From Mucilaginibacter cryoferens (GTDB taxonomy: Bacteria > Bacteroidota > Bacteroidia > Sphingobacteriales > Sphingobacteriaceae), in the NCBI RefSeq assembly GCF_014205845.1, contig NZ_JACHCR010000019.1, positions 62,001 through 126,000 on the forward strand: 64,000 nucleotides of DNA, written 5' to 3'. Below, piece by piece: positions 35,318 to 43,240 of the stretch; positions within the stretch are counted from its first letter, which is position 1; every line of letters begins with the position of its first letter. The notes beneath the pieces were generated by a model. It worked only from the letters and a program-made list of their open reading frames with translations, was not told the origin of the DNA and did no database searches. The position numbers and the translations under genes are program-made.

Positions 35318-35857
35318 ATGGAAAATAACAATGAAGAAATGATGGTTCCTGATGAAGTCATTTCCAATAAAATCTATTATATCAGAGGTCAAAAAGTTAT
35401 GCTTGACGAAGATCTCGCACAGCTTTACAATGTTACTACTGGCAATTTAAACAAAGCTGTAGCACGCAACATCAAGCGGTTTCCTGATGACTTTATGTTT
35501 CGGTTAACGGATGAAGAATTTAAAAACTTGCTATTCCAAAATGGAATAGCAAGTTGGGGTGGCAGAAGACAAGCGCCCAATGCGTTCACTGAGGACGGGC
35601 TGGCCATGTTGTCCGGTATACTTTCAAGTGATAGAGCAATACAGGTTAATATTCAGATTATGAGGGTTTTTACCCGGTTGTGGCGCATGTTTATTGACAA
35701 TACAGAGTTGCGCCTTGAAATTGAGAAAATAAAGGCAAAATTGGACAACCAGGATAAAAACATGGAAATCGTTTTCCGGTATCTAGACGAATTAATCCAA
35801 ACTAAAGCAACAAGCCAAACACGAAAAGGTATAGGCTACAAACCAAATGAATTTTGA
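35318..35857 (+). CDS. ORF6N domain-containing DNA-binding protein
   Basis: A 179-residue protein with the N-terminal ORF6N domain (about residues 12-100): NKIYYIRGQKVMLDEDLAQL, VARNIKRFPDDFMFRLT, and TEDGLAMLSGILSSDRAIQVN. A predicted coiled segment (LRLEIEKIKAKLDNQDKNMEIVFRYLDEL) follows. ORF6N proteins are common on phages and integrative elements; they bind DNA but have no settled role. It lies 39 nt after the integrase on the same strand and may be co-transcribed. The C-terminus is basic (TRKGIGYKPNEF). Length and composition are typical, with no sign of decay. Confidence 0.88.
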   Translation: MENNNEEMMVPDEVISNKIYYIRGQKVMLDEDLAQLYNVTTGNLNKAVARNIKRFPDDFMFRLTDEEFKNLLFQNGIASWGGRRQAPNAFTEDGLAMLSGILSSDRAIQVNIQIMRVFTRLWRMFIDNTELRLEIEKIKAKLDNQDKNMEIVFRYLDELIQTKATSQTRKGIGYKPNEF

Positions 35858-36045
35858 AAAGTAGAGACAGATTCTCACAGGGAGGCAGGCATGGTCGTGG
35901 AATCATCCACTTCCATTGCCCGTTCTGCCACTGTAGTCCTGCCGGTACTTTCTTAACTCTCTTATAATTTGCTGGAAGAAGATTATAATCCAACGGTAGT
36001 CTCACTTTTTTTATCACCCTTGAGAAAATTTCTCCTTTTCGATTA

Positions 36046-36678
36046 TTAGAGATGTTTATCATTTGCTCGTTGAAAAATTATCCACGCAGCCGAATACAAT
36101 TTTACGAGGTGGTCATATACCTTTATGACACCACCCGGCAACACTAATTCGTTTATTGTATCCTCTGACAAAGCAGCTTTTAGCCACTTCCAAAGATAAT
36201 CCCTGAATTGTGCCGGGTTAATTTCCTTAAACGCACATTCGATGACCAGATAGGGGTTTAATAGTTCATCTCTCTCAAGGTTGTCAGGATACCAATTCCA
36301 GTTTCTTTTCTCTTCAGCCAGTTGTTCTTCAGATATGTGGTCACTAACAAACGCCTGGTTCTGATCTTTCAGCAGCAAAATAAACAGTGATTCCAGTAAC
36401 CTTACGTTTAACTCATAATAAAAAAGTAAATCACACGGCATAAAGTCTTTGTCCTCAGAATATGCACAGTTTGCCGCATGATGTTGCCATCTTTTCAATC
36501 TTTCCAGATAACGCTCAATATCGCTTATGTCGAAGAAATCCGTTAAGACTTTCATTGAATCTCCCACTTCTGATTGGCGAAGAAATTTGGGATAGTGGTC
36601 CCAGGGAGCATAAACACCACAATACATAACCAAATCATTAAACCGGCCTGCATTGACCAGTGATACAAAGTTGGCCAC
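36046..36678 (-). CDS. Cargo protein of unknown function
   Basis: About 210 residues, acidic and helix-rich with many aromatic residues (RLKRWQHHAANCAY, RNWNWYPDNLERDELL, LWKWLKAALSED). No signal peptide or membrane helix is visible. I do not recognise the family. The start is uncertain: GTG at 36678 is used, but coding-like sequence continues upstream as NSWEWFSIIE to an in-frame TGA at 36724-36726 with no ATG, so the 5' end may be truncated or start at a rare codon. It is oriented opposite to the integrase and to the XRE gene upstream, from which it is separated by a shared 150-bp region. A defence or regulatory role is possible but unproven. Confidence 0.6.
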   Translation of the reverse strand: MANFVSLVNAGRFNDLVMYCGVYAPWDHYPKFLRQSEVGDSMKVLTDFFDISDIERYLERLKRWQHHAANCAYSEDKDFMPCDLLFYYELNVRLLESLFILLLKDQNQAFVSDHISEEQLAEEKRNWNWYPDNLERDELLNPYLVIECAFKEINPAQFRDYLWKWLKAALSEDTINELVLPGGVIKVYDHLVKLYSAAWIIFQRANDKHL

Positions 36679-36741
36679 TTCAATAATGCTAAACCATTCC
36701 CAGCTGTTTCTATCGAAGTAAAATCAGGGCATAACTTATTC

Positions 36742-36797
36742 TCCTGTTATTTCTAAAACAGGCTTTTCAACACAAGGATATTTTTTTGTTACATTTG
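36742..36797 (+). promoter_or_regulatory. Inverted repeat and -7 box in front of the XRE gene
   Basis: An imperfect hairpin, CCTGTT ATTTCTA AAACAGG, lies near 36743-36762, and TACATTTG at 36790-36797 matches the TAnnTTTG -7 consensus, 31 nt before the XRE start. The palindrome is a candidate operator of the XRE protein and may also face the divergent cargo gene. No convincing -33 box was found. Confidence 0.4.
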
Positions 36798-36828
36798 TTT
36801 ATATATCATACTATCACATATCTGCCCC

Positions 36829-37230
36829 ATGAGCGCTACCACTGAAAAACCAAATCAAATACATCAGGGCCGTAACATTAAACGTTTCCGTGAAATGCTC
36901 GGCCTAAAACAAGAGGCTTTAGCCTATGCACTTGGTGAGGAATGGAGTCAGAAAAGGGTGTCCCTTTTGGAAGCAAAAGAGACTATCGAAGAAGATGTTC
37001 TTATACAGGTAGCGGAGATTTTGAAAGTGCCTGTAGATGCAATTAAGAATTTAGATGATAATAAAGCTGTAAATATTATTGCCAATACATTCAATGATGA
37101 GGCTGTTGCATACAGCCAGTACTATAAATGTACTATCAACCCTATGGAAAAATGGCTTGAATCATTAGAAGAAATAAAGCAGCTTCACAATGAGATCAAA
37201 AAACTTTACGAACGCCTTCTAGATAAATAA
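36829..37230 (+). CDS. XRE-family helix-turn-helix regulator
   Basis: A 133-residue protein. An HTH_3 domain covers residues 11-70: IKRFREMLGLKQEALAYALG, then EEWSQKRVSLLEAKETIEED, then VLIQVAEILKVPVDAIKNLD. A helical C-terminal tail (EEIKQLHNEIKKLYERLLDK) probably forms a coiled-coil dimerization segment. Such regulators commonly control element maintenance genes. It is divergent from the unknown cargo gene, so it may repress that gene and itself. It reads toward a noncoding, hairpin-rich region (37231-37629). Gene is intact; the ATG at 36829 is the only sensible start. Confidence 0.9.
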   Translation: MSATTEKPNQIHQGRNIKRFREMLGLKQEALAYALGEEWSQKRVSLLEAKETIEEDVLIQVAEILKVPVDAIKNLDDNKAVNIIANTFNDEAVAYSQYYKCTINPMEKWLESLEEIKQLHNEIKKLYERLLDK

Positions 37231-37629
37231 GCCGTTTAGCTGTTTTAAAGTCAATCTTCCCAATCGAATCTGCGCACACCCAGTCATTACACCGCTTAAA
37301 CAACCGGAGCTTAAAGCAGGAAAACGGTCAAGGGCGGGGCAAGCAGGTAAAAAACAAAACACCCCTGCCCCGTTTATATACCCTTTACCGTTTTCCTGCG
37401 TGAGCTATTTTTGTGACCGCGGTGCAGTGACTAACCGATAACCCACGGGCGGGAAAGGCAGGTGTGTATGAGGAACGAATACACTCCTGCACGTGCGGCG
37501 GCAAGGCTGACAGCGTAATGGAACCCGGAGCGAAACGTGTGGTGTAATAAAGCCGCCTGCCGCAGCCGCTTGGCCGCTTTATTTTATCAAAAAAGAAATA
37601 TTTGTTTACTATAGCATCAGCAACCTTGT
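37231..37629. other. Noncoding region with a nested double hairpin
   Basis: Between the XRE and relaxase genes lies 400 bp without a credible gene. An outer 13-bp stem (GCAGGAAAACGGT / ACCGTTTTCCTGC at 37316-37328 and 37387-37399) encloses an inner 7-bp stem (CGGGGCA / TGCCCCG at 37335-37341 and 37366-37372). This can be a strong terminator between converging genes or part of a nick or replication site. Confidence 0.5.
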
Positions 37630-38604
37630 TCAACGCGACACCTGTTGGCCCTGGGATTTTTTCTTTCTTTTTTTCTTTTTCTCTATCTCGCTTTCCGGGA
37701 CAATATTAGCACCTCCTGTATATATAGGTTCCAGCATCACTTCCAAAAAGCTTGACGCCGTCTTACCTGCTGCGGACAGCATCCCCGCCGTCGTCGTAAA
37801 TAAGCCTTCTGCAACTCCCTGGGCCAGTTCCTTAGCCACCGATTTGCTTTCATAATTCTGCGAAGCGCCTTCGGCCAACACACCTAACTGTTCCCGCTGC
37901 GATAGTTCGCCATTCTTCTGAACATTAGCATATGCCATCGTATCTTTAAGCTGCCTGTCAAATCCGAACAAGCTGTCGAAAAGAGATTCCCCGCTTTGTT
38001 TGAAAGCTACCCGGTCAAACTGACCCATCTTTTTAGAATGCTCCGCATTCTTTCCCCTTGAGGTATTCATCGGGCTAAGCTTGATCTTATTGGTTATATC
38101 CTTACGGCTTACAATAACCTGCACATGCATCTGTTCGCCTTCTTTACGTTCGCCCCGTTGTTTCAGGCCTTGTTTTACTTCCGGGTCATTGTAGCTGTAA
38201 TAACGGTAGTTGTCCAGCTTGGCGAACCACAACAGGTCTTCGTTACTGTTAACACCATCCCGGTTAAAGTTTTTTGCGTAGGCATCCATCACCCTGACCG
38301 CAAAGCCTTTCATTTGTTCTTTAGCGCCATCTTCGCCATATTGTTCTTTCAGAAACCTGATCTCTTTCTGGCTCGGGCTGATATTAACCAGGAAAAACTT
38401 AGCATCGTCTTTACCCAGCTTGGCGACATTACCATCTATGGTGCGCATCACCTCATAAGGCTCGACCCTGATCTCCTGACCATTGAACCAGTATTCAGGT
38501 TCCTGTTTATGGTCGAGCCGGTTTTCTTTTTCCAGGTAATGTACCAGTCCCGCGCTGCTACCTTTGTTCGCCGCTTCTTTACTGTCCGTAATATTGATAA
38601 ACAT
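37630..38604 (-). CDS. DUF5712-like mobilization protein (relaxase candidate)
   Basis: A 324-residue protein. It opens MFINITDSKEAANKGSSAGL and contains KFFLVNISPSQKEI, GEQMHVQVIVSRKD (H-x-Q, a relaxase-like catalytic histidine motif) and HSKKMGQFDRVAFKQS. The C-terminus is lysine-rich (KKKKRKKKS). This matches Bacteroidota mobilization proteins annotated as DUF5712, thought to be relaxases that nick oriT and pilot the strand. It lies 39 nt downstream of the BfmA/BtgA-type gene on the same strand, the usual two-gene order for mobilizable elements in this phylum. No further domain is recognisable. The exact metal-binding histidines cannot be confirmed by eye. Confidence 0.8.
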   Translation of the reverse strand: MFINITDSKEAANKGSSAGLVHYLEKENRLDHKQEPEYWFNGQEIRVEPYEVMRTIDGNVAKLGKDDAKFFLVNISPSQKEIRFLKEQYGEDGAKEQMKGFAVRVMDAYAKNFNRDGVNSNEDLLWFAKLDNYRYYSYNDPEVKQGLKQRGERKEGEQMHVQVIVSRKDITNKIKLSPMNTSRGKNAEHSKKMGQFDRVAFKQSGESLFDSLFGFDRQLKDTMAYANVQKNGELSQREQLGVLAEGASQNYESKSVAKELAQGVAEGLFTTTAGMLSAAGKTASSFLEVMLEPIYTGGANIVPESEIEKKKKRKKKSQGQQVSR

Positions 38605-38643
38605 AAAGTACCCCTCCTCCTGAAAGGGAAATTAAATACATGA

Positions 38644-39201
38644 TTAAAGCAAACTGACCTGCGATCTGGTAACAGTGATGAGCTCATCTTTCTCCCGGCC
38701 CGATGTCATCATCCCAAAAGCTTCCCTTGATTTGATATAACCGTCAAGGATGAACAGGAACTGTTTTTTCAGGTGTTCCTTACTCTTTTGGTTTTTCGAG
38801 ATCGTATCCATCAATGTATCTATTCCAATTAATTTCTGAGCCAGAGCATGCTGATTATTCAGCAGGTCAGTATTCGCCTTGAGAATTTGCGTATTAAAAC
38901 GCTCGATGATCTTGGCCTGTGATACCGATACCCTGTCCATTTCTGTTTTGATCGGAATGAGCAGCATGTTCTCCTGGCTTTTGATAAAACCGATATACTG
39001 CTGGTGGTTTTTCATCAGGGCATTTTTCAATAATTCATCATTCAGGTCCAGGGGATCTTTCTTGCTTTTATAAAAGTAATCGACCATCTGGATAAACGTC
39101 TGCCGCTTTGTCCTGCCCAGTTTAAGGGCGATCTTTTCAAACTTCTGATCTACCGTAACCGGGTATCTCACTGATCTCACATTGATATCTTCCATACTCA
39201 T
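38644..39201 (-). CDS. BfmA/BtgA family mobilization protein
   Basis: A 185-residue protein with a basic ribbon-helix-helix-like N-terminus (NVRSVRYPVTVDQKFEKIAL, KLGRTKRQTFIQMVDYFYKS) and a long helical coiled-coil remainder (LNDELLKNALMKNHQQYIGF and beyond). It resembles the BfmA/BtgA accessory proteins of Bacteroides mobilizable elements, which bind oriT and help the relaxase. It comes first in the mobilization operon, just downstream of a palindrome-rich region that is the best candidate for oriT. The start codon is ATG at 39201; a second ATG at 39195 is possible. Confidence 0.82.
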   Translation of the reverse strand: MSMEDINVRSVRYPVTVDQKFEKIALKLGRTKRQTFIQMVDYFYKSKKDPLDLNDELLKNALMKNHQQYIGFIKSQENMLLIPIKTEMDRVSVSQAKIIERFNTQILKANTDLLNNQHALAQKLIGIDTLMDTISKNQKSKEHLKKQFLFILDGYIKSREAFGMMTSGREKDELITVTRSQVSLL

Positions 39202-39582
39202 CTTTTCAAACTGACCAAATAGCTGTCTATGCAGCTATGCCTTTATTCCTATATGCAGGATACCCCATAGTATCCTGTATTCTTTTATTCCATAGGCGTA
39301 AACGCCATAAAGTATCCCCGGAGGATACGTAAAACCCTCGTAGCGAAGCGTAGGGCAAGCAAAGTAGGGCTCTGCCCAACTTCCGCTTGCTCCTTCGCTT
39401 TTGCGAAGCGACCTGTACTTCTCCCATGATTGCGAAGCAAATCATTACCGGTGCCGCCAATGGCTGCACCGGATTTTATATATCGGTATATCTGTCTATC
39501 CATATATCGGAATAACTGGTTATTCGGATATGCAGCTATTGGGATAGCCCGATATACAGATATACCGTTACAAAGTATCGGG
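39202..39582. other. Palindrome-rich noncoding region, candidate oriT
   Basis: This 380-bp stretch upstream of the mobilization genes holds many short inverted repeats: AGCTGTCTATGCAGCT, AGGATACCCCATAGTATCCT, GGCGTAAACGCC, GGGCTCTGCCC, CGCTTTTGCGAAGCG, GGTGCCGCCAATGGCTGCACC-type and a string of ATATCGG/CCGATAT words near 39479-39580. Its reading frames give implausible proteins. Location directly before a relaxosome protein gene is typical for oriT. The nic site cannot be pinpointed. Confidence 0.5.
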
Positions 39583-39900
39583 CTACACTTCCCAACCGGC
39601 AGGCCAGTAAACCTGGCTGCCGAGTTTGGGATGGTATGACGGCTCATAGCGGATGTAACCATATTCATCGAGTTCTTTGATACACTTGTGATACGTTGCG
39701 ATGGATGCGACCTTGGAAAACGCCATGAGCGTTTTCCGGGTCACACTGAATGGACTTACAAAACCAGCCCGCTGCCAGCAAACAAACAAGCCCGTGAACA
39801 AACTTAGATGGGTTGGCAGCAGCCGGTTATCCTTCTCCATTCGCTTAACGAGGCTGGCATAACCAGCTAATTCTTTAACAATCTCCTTCTGCAACTTCAT
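39583..39900 (-). CDS. Small winged-helix-like protein of the element
   Basis: A 105-residue protein: MKLQKEIVKELAGYASLVKR, PFSVTRKTLMAFSKVASIAT, YHKCIKELDEYGYIRYEPSY. The order of a helix pair, TYHKCIKEL as recognition helix and a GYIRYEPSYHPKLGSQVYW beta wing suggests a winged helix-turn-helix. Similar small proteins accompany HTH_17 proteins in Bacteroidota integrative elements. Its start codon overlaps the stop of the preceding HTH_17 gene (ATGA overlap), so they are translationally coupled. It probably has a regulatory or replication-associated role. No enzyme motif. Confidence 0.7.
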   Translation of the reverse strand: MKLQKEIVKELAGYASLVKRMEKDNRLLPTHLSLFTGLFVCWQRAGFVSPFSVTRKTLMAFSKVASIATYHKCIKELDEYGYIRYEPSYHPKLGSQVYWPAGWEV

Positions 39901-40163
39901 TTGCCTTCACCCTCCAGGATCTTGTTGATGTCTTCCAGCTTGTAGTACATAATGCTGCCTACTTTGGTAAAACGTAGTGTACCTTTAATCCTTAAGTTTT
40001 GAAGTGTGCCCGGTGATATGCCCAATAGCTTTTTTACCTCCACGCTCTTCAGCCATTTTTTAGATTGTCCCTGTCCAGGCTGCATCAGTTGTTTGATCTC
40101 CTTCAATAACTCCCCTTTAAACTCCCTTAAATCTTCCTTGGTGATCAATTCGATTGCTGTCAT
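39897..40163 (-). CDS. HTH_17/excisionase-like helix-turn-helix protein
   Basis: About 88 residues. An N-terminal helix (ITKEDLREFKGELLKEIKQLM) precedes a MerR-like winged helix: WLKSVEVKKLLGISPGTLQN, LRIKGTLRFTKVGSIMYYKL, EDINKILEGEGK. This matches the HTH_17 or excisionase type found beside integrases of Bacteroidota elements. ATG 40163 (MTAIELITKED) is chosen over the TTG at 40199 because homologous proteins begin this way. It overlaps the start of the downstream small winged-helix gene by four bases. Possible function: directionality factor or transcription activator of mobilization; not proven. Confidence 0.82.
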   Translation of the reverse strand: MTAIELITKEDLREFKGELLKEIKQLMQPGQGQSKKWLKSVEVKKLLGISPGTLQNLRIKGTLRFTKVGSIMYYKLEDINKILEGEGK

Positions 40164-40427
40164 AGTTGATATTTTTTTTCGTGAATAATTCTTGCCCAAA
40201 TTTGAGTAAGCCCTATTTAATTAATTGGGGACTTTAATAGGGTGACCCCAATTTTCTGTTTATTACATCTTGTTTAGTTTCGCATGGCGGGGACCTCCTT
40301 TCTTATAAACCTGTTCAGCGGAACAATAAAATGCCAGCCACTGAATGCAATGGTTCAAAACTGAGGGCGAAAACAGCAAAATGAATGACCATTGGAGGCG
40401 TTTGGTCACGGATGAAAAGACAAAAGT
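40164..40427. other. Upstream region of the excisionase-like gene
   Basis: About 260 bp without a gene. CCCTATT at 40211-40217 and AATAGGG at 40236-40242 form an interrupted inverted repeat, with GGGGAC and GACCCC as further complementary words nearby. This may be an operator for the HTH_17 protein. No other signal was recognised. Confidence 0.35.
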
Positions 40428-41186
40428 CTATTTCTTAGGCTTTTGAATGATTTTGAAGAGTTTGTCCTTTTCGGTGATGATCGTGTATTTCGGTGATGGG
40501 TTATCCTTATCGGCAGGAAAATAATTATGGGCTGTATCGATGGATATGGGTTTATCGCCGTGTTGGAAATTCTTGGCGATCAGTTTATACCACGGGCTTT
40601 CTGTCTGGCTATTGACGAGCTTGTTATCATTGGGCAGGATCAATGTTCTGATCTGATTAACCAAATCTATAAATACCGGCAGGCCTCCTTTACTGATCAC
40701 GATCTTTTCACCGGCATCGTATTTCGCGGCTTCTTTCAACTGGCTTTCCAGCTCTTTTATTCTTTCCTCTAATTGATCTATACGTTTATTTTTATCACTG
40801 ATGACCGATTCTAAAGGTTGTGTTTTATGCCAGCAATCAATTGTTTTAAGGAACGCCAGGAACGCTTCTAGTTTTTCTGTATATATCAGTCCTTTGGCAT
40901 AGGCGCTGACGAATGGCTTGAGACCTTTATAGTATCCGATCCTTTCGGTTACGATATGATAAACATGATTGAAAAACGCCTCTTCCTGTCCAGCGTTCCC
41001 TTCCAGGTAGTGATTCAATTGGCGATTGTAAAACGGGGCGTATTCATCTTCCTTAATTTTATAGATCTTATCCACAAAGAAGTTCAGACCGAAAATCCTG
41101 TCCGTAAATATTAACCAGCCAATATCATAACGATGAGGAAATATCTCAAAGCGGCCACGAAATTTGAAGTAAGTATCTGAAGGCAT
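40428..41186 (-). CDS. Coiled-coil protein of unknown function (RteC-like position)
   Basis: A 252-residue protein without signal or membrane segment. The N-terminal half is rich in aromatic and charged residues (FRGRFEIFPHRYDIGWLIFT, YAPFYNRQLNHYLEG). A coiled coil is predicted in the middle (KNKRIDQLEERIKELESQLKE) and the C-terminal part (PWYKLIAKNFQHGDKPISID) resembles the end of RteC-type regulatory proteins of Bacteroides conjugative elements, a weak likeness. It is the last gene before the presumed right end of the element. If RteC-like, it would activate excision genes. Function not assigned. Confidence 0.55.
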   Translation of the reverse strand: MPSDTYFKFRGRFEIFPHRYDIGWLIFTDRIFGLNFFVDKIYKIKEDEYAPFYNRQLNHYLEGNAGQEEAFFNHVYHIVTERIGYYKGLKPFVSAYAKGLIYTEKLEAFLAFLKTIDCWHKTQPLESVISDKNKRIDQLEERIKELESQLKEAAKYDAGEKIVISKGGLPVFIDLVNQIRTLILPNDNKLVNSQTESPWYKLIAKNFQHGDKPISIDTAHNYFPADKDNPSPKYTIITEKDKLFKIIQKPKK

Positions 41187-41270
41187 AAAATAATATTTCT
41201 TTATAAACGACTTACCATAGTTTTAGTTTATATGACTGAAAGAATTTGGAATTTGCCTTCATTAATAAGT

Positions 41271-41294
41271 GGTTCGAGTCCAGTCCCGGACCCA
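41271..41294 (+). other. tRNA 3'-end-like fragment, possible attachment-site remnant
   Basis: GGTTCGAGTCCAGTCCCGGA followed by CCCA looks like the T arm and acceptor strand of a tRNA, with only a 3' half present. It shares GGTTCGA-TCC with the T arm of tRNA-Ser at 33688-33774 but differs after that. It sits where attR would be expected. The mismatch could mean that the element came from a host with a different tRNA 3' end. Confidence 0.45.
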
Positions 41295-41299
41295 TTTCT

Positions 41300-41335
41300 A
41301 AAAAAGCCTTTTTACTATAGTAAAAAGGCTTTTTT
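41300..41335. terminator. Palindromic bidirectional terminator at the element's right end
   Basis: A perfect 36-bp palindrome whose halves are 18 nt (AAAAAAGCCTTTTTACTA and reverse complement), ending in six T residues on both strands. It follows the tRNA-like fragment directly, as would a tRNA terminator. Confidence 0.8.
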
Positions 41336-41445
41336 AGCCCGCAGGTAGGTTTTTCGATAAATATACAACAGATCAAGCATGATTTTTAGGAAAAAACCCG
41401 GCTATCTGATCAATCAGCACAAACCATTCAAGCCATCAATACCTA

Positions 41446-41494
41446 AAAAAAATCTCTAACACCTCATTTAAAACAGCGGCATTAGAGATTTTTG
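41446..41494 (-). terminator. Terminator after the divergent GH5 gene
   Basis: An 11-bp stem (AAAATCTCTAA / TTAGAGATTTT at 41449-41459 and 41482-41492) with a 22-nt loop; the minus strand continues as TTTT. It lies about 45 nt past the GH5 stop codon. Confidence 0.65.
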
Positions 41495-41536
41495 GCAATT
41501 TTGTGAAATAATTTAATTGATTTCTTTGTATCTAAC

Positions 41537-43240
41537 TTATATTTTCACAAATCCCCATTGCTGATTTTTGCCCCCATAGTAGTCGTATTGGTCGACCGCA
41601 CTGCCATTTCTGAATGGAATTGCGGAATTAGTCCCTAATGTAACTTCCAGGGCTTTTCCGCTATTTACGTTGATGATTTTATAGAATCCATCGTAGGTTG
41701 GCTGAATTAACCAGTTTTGATTATTTCCGCCTGTGCCTGTATAATCCCACATATCTACGGCTCCGCCGTTAGCGCCAGACCAACCCCATACCTCCAAACA
41801 CTTCCCGCCAACATGCAGAGGCGTTAACAGGTAGCTGCCATTTGCCGCAGCTTGCACTTTAAATTGCTGATTTGCTCCGGCTACATAATCCCATTGATCT
41901 GCCAGCGACCCATTAGCAGTTGCCCAGCCACCGATCTCTAAAGGCTTAAAACTATACCTATTGATAATCTGGTACACACTACCAACCTGAAATGCAGGGG
42001 ACGCGCCAGTTTGTGTTCCCTGTAGAAGGGCCGCTAATTCACGTTGATCTTGTACCGCATAAGTTGACCTGTTGATGAGATGCCCAACGTCCCAAAGAAA
42101 TGGGTGTAAACCGTTCCCCAAAGCCTGGTGCACATTGTAATTATACCAATATGCTTTGGAAGCAAGATTGAAATTTAAAGAGTCTCCCGTAAGGTTTCGC
42201 TCCATTACTGCAAATTCGCCCATTATTACCGGGATGCCTTTACTTGTAAACTTTTTCTGCATCCTTTGGTAATATCCGCTAAGGGTCGATTCCTCGCCCC
42301 AGGTCGGATTGTTCGCAACATCGAAGGTGGTGTGATATCCCGAGCCCCAATAAAAAAACCTGTTACCATATGATGCGTCCGCGTCCAACAAACAGAAGTT
42401 CCAGGGAGTGTAGTTATGGATTTCCACCATCAAACGACTGGATGCCGGATCAGTTGGCATTGTGTTCATCAGACTGTCTGTATAAACCATATCACCTCCT
42501 TTGGGGCCCTGGATTACCAGCGTCCTGTAACTGTTGTGCCCGCCGGTTGACCTCACCGCGTTGATAAAAGTTTGATGATAAGAAAGCAGAACCCTCATCC
42601 CTGTGGTATCAATTGCGCTGTTAGGTTCATTCGCGCTCGCAAAAAGCAGGTGTTGATCAAAACCGCGCATTTGTGTTGCAATTTGTTCCCAAAGTGCTTT
42701 TTGTTTGGCATTAACTGCAGCCTGCGCGGTGGTTGTGCAATTATTCTCCAACCATCCGCCGTCGTAATGTATATTTAATATCGCATACATGCCATCGTTA
42801 ACGCAGTATTGCACAACCTGCTGCACACGGGCAAGCCAGGCCGGGTCTATTTGTTCAGTTGACGTATTTATTATATGCGACCAGTCCCAATTACAAGGTA
42901 TCCTTATGGCGTTAAAGCCCATTCGTTTATAACCGTCGATGAGTGCCTGGGTAATATTAGGGTTTCCCCACCCGTTTTCGTTATATTGGGCTTCCAGTGT
43001 GTTGCCAATATTAATGCCTAAGGTCATATTTGCAGCAATTTGAGGTGCTGTACTGGTCATCCCTGTTTGATCGGGCGGAAGCGGCGAAATGTTGTAACTC
43101 GGATAACTGGTGGCGGCGAGTTTTTTAGTGCTCGTTTTAGCAAGCAGTTTAACATCCGGAGAAGCGATTTGTTGCTTCGTGCACCTTGTCAATGCCGGGA
43201 TTGCAAGAATGCATAAAAAATAACTTAAAGTTTTCTTCAT
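41537..43240 (-). CDS. GH5 (subfamily 4-like) endoglucanase with C-terminal ricin-type lectin domain
   Basis: About 567 residues. The lipoprotein signal ends IPALTRC, so the enzyme is likely outer-membrane anchored. The GH5 barrel (about residues 50-415) shows GINIGNTLEA, FNAIRIPCNWDW, the acid/base E205 in ASANEPNSA and the nucleophile E342 in IMGEFAVM. A ricin-B-like lectin domain with repeated QxW-type strands (GGNNQNWLIQP, GGKNQQWGFVK) covers about residues 430-567. The reading frame is open to 43471, but ATG 43240 (MKKTLSYFLC) begins the signal peptide. GH5_4 enzymes cut xyloglucan, mixed-linkage or cellulose backbones. It is divergent from the HTCS regulator and belongs to the polysaccharide locus. 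Confidence 0.9.
   Translation of the reverse strand: MKKTLSYFLCILAIPALTRCTKQQIASPDVKLLAKTSTKKLAATSYPSYNISPLPPDQTGMTSTAPQIAANMTLGINIGNTLEAQYNENGWGNPNITQALIDGYKRMGFNAIRIPCNWDWSHIINTSTEQIDPAWLARVQQVVQYCVNDGMYAILNIHYDGGWLENNCTTTAQAAVNAKQKALWEQIATQMRGFDQHLLFASANEPNSAIDTTGMRVLLSYHQTFINAVRSTGGHNSYRTLVIQGPKGGDMVYTDSLMNTMPTDPASSRLMVEIHNYTPWNFCLLDADASYGNRFFYWGSGYHTTFDVANNPTWGEESTLSGYYQRMQKKFTSKGIPVIMGEFAVMERNLTGDSLNFNLASKAYWYNYNVHQALGNGLHPFLWDVGHLINRSTYAVQDQRELAALLQGTQTGASPAFQVGSVYQIINRYSFKPLEIGGWATANGSLADQWDYVAGANQQFKVQAAANGSYLLTPLHVGGKCLEVWGWSGANGGAVDMWDYTGTGGNNQNWLIQPTYDGFYKIINVNSGKALEVTLGTNSAIPFRNGSAVDQYDYYGGKNQQWGFVKI

Larger units (their letters stand above)
33775..41335. mobile_element. Integrative mobilizable element adjacent to tRNA-Ser(GCT)
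   Basis: Roughly 7.5 kb. It has a tyrosine integrase beginning 250 bp past the tRNA, ORF6N, XRE, an unknown gene, a mobilization pair (BfmA/BtgA-like and DUF5712-like), two small DNA-binding proteins and a coiled-coil protein; no conjugative transfer (Tra) genes. It therefore needs a helper for transfer. The right boundary is placed at a tRNA-3'-end-like fragment (41271-41294) and palindromic terminator. The direct repeat at the two ends is weak (about 10 of 11 matching bases, GGTTCGA-TCC), so the exact ends are uncertain. Confidence 0.7.

Noticed and set aside
35802..36062. Minus-strand 86-residue frame overlapping the ORF6N gene end
   Set aside because: It overlaps the ends of two better genes, its C-terminal part is antisense to ORF6N and there is no recognisable domain.
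37385..37633. Minus-strand frame of 82 residues after the relaxase gene
   Set aside because: Composition looks like translated noncoding DNA and it covers part of the nested hairpin.
39285..39668. Minus-strand frame of 127 residues in the mobilization upstream region
   Set aside because: It is low in normal protein character, arises from palindromic words and overlaps a better small gene; the region reads as noncoding candidate oriT.
33775..41335. CRISPR array or restriction-modification genes in the island
   Set aside because: No regularly spaced repeats, cas, methylase or nuclease motifs were seen.
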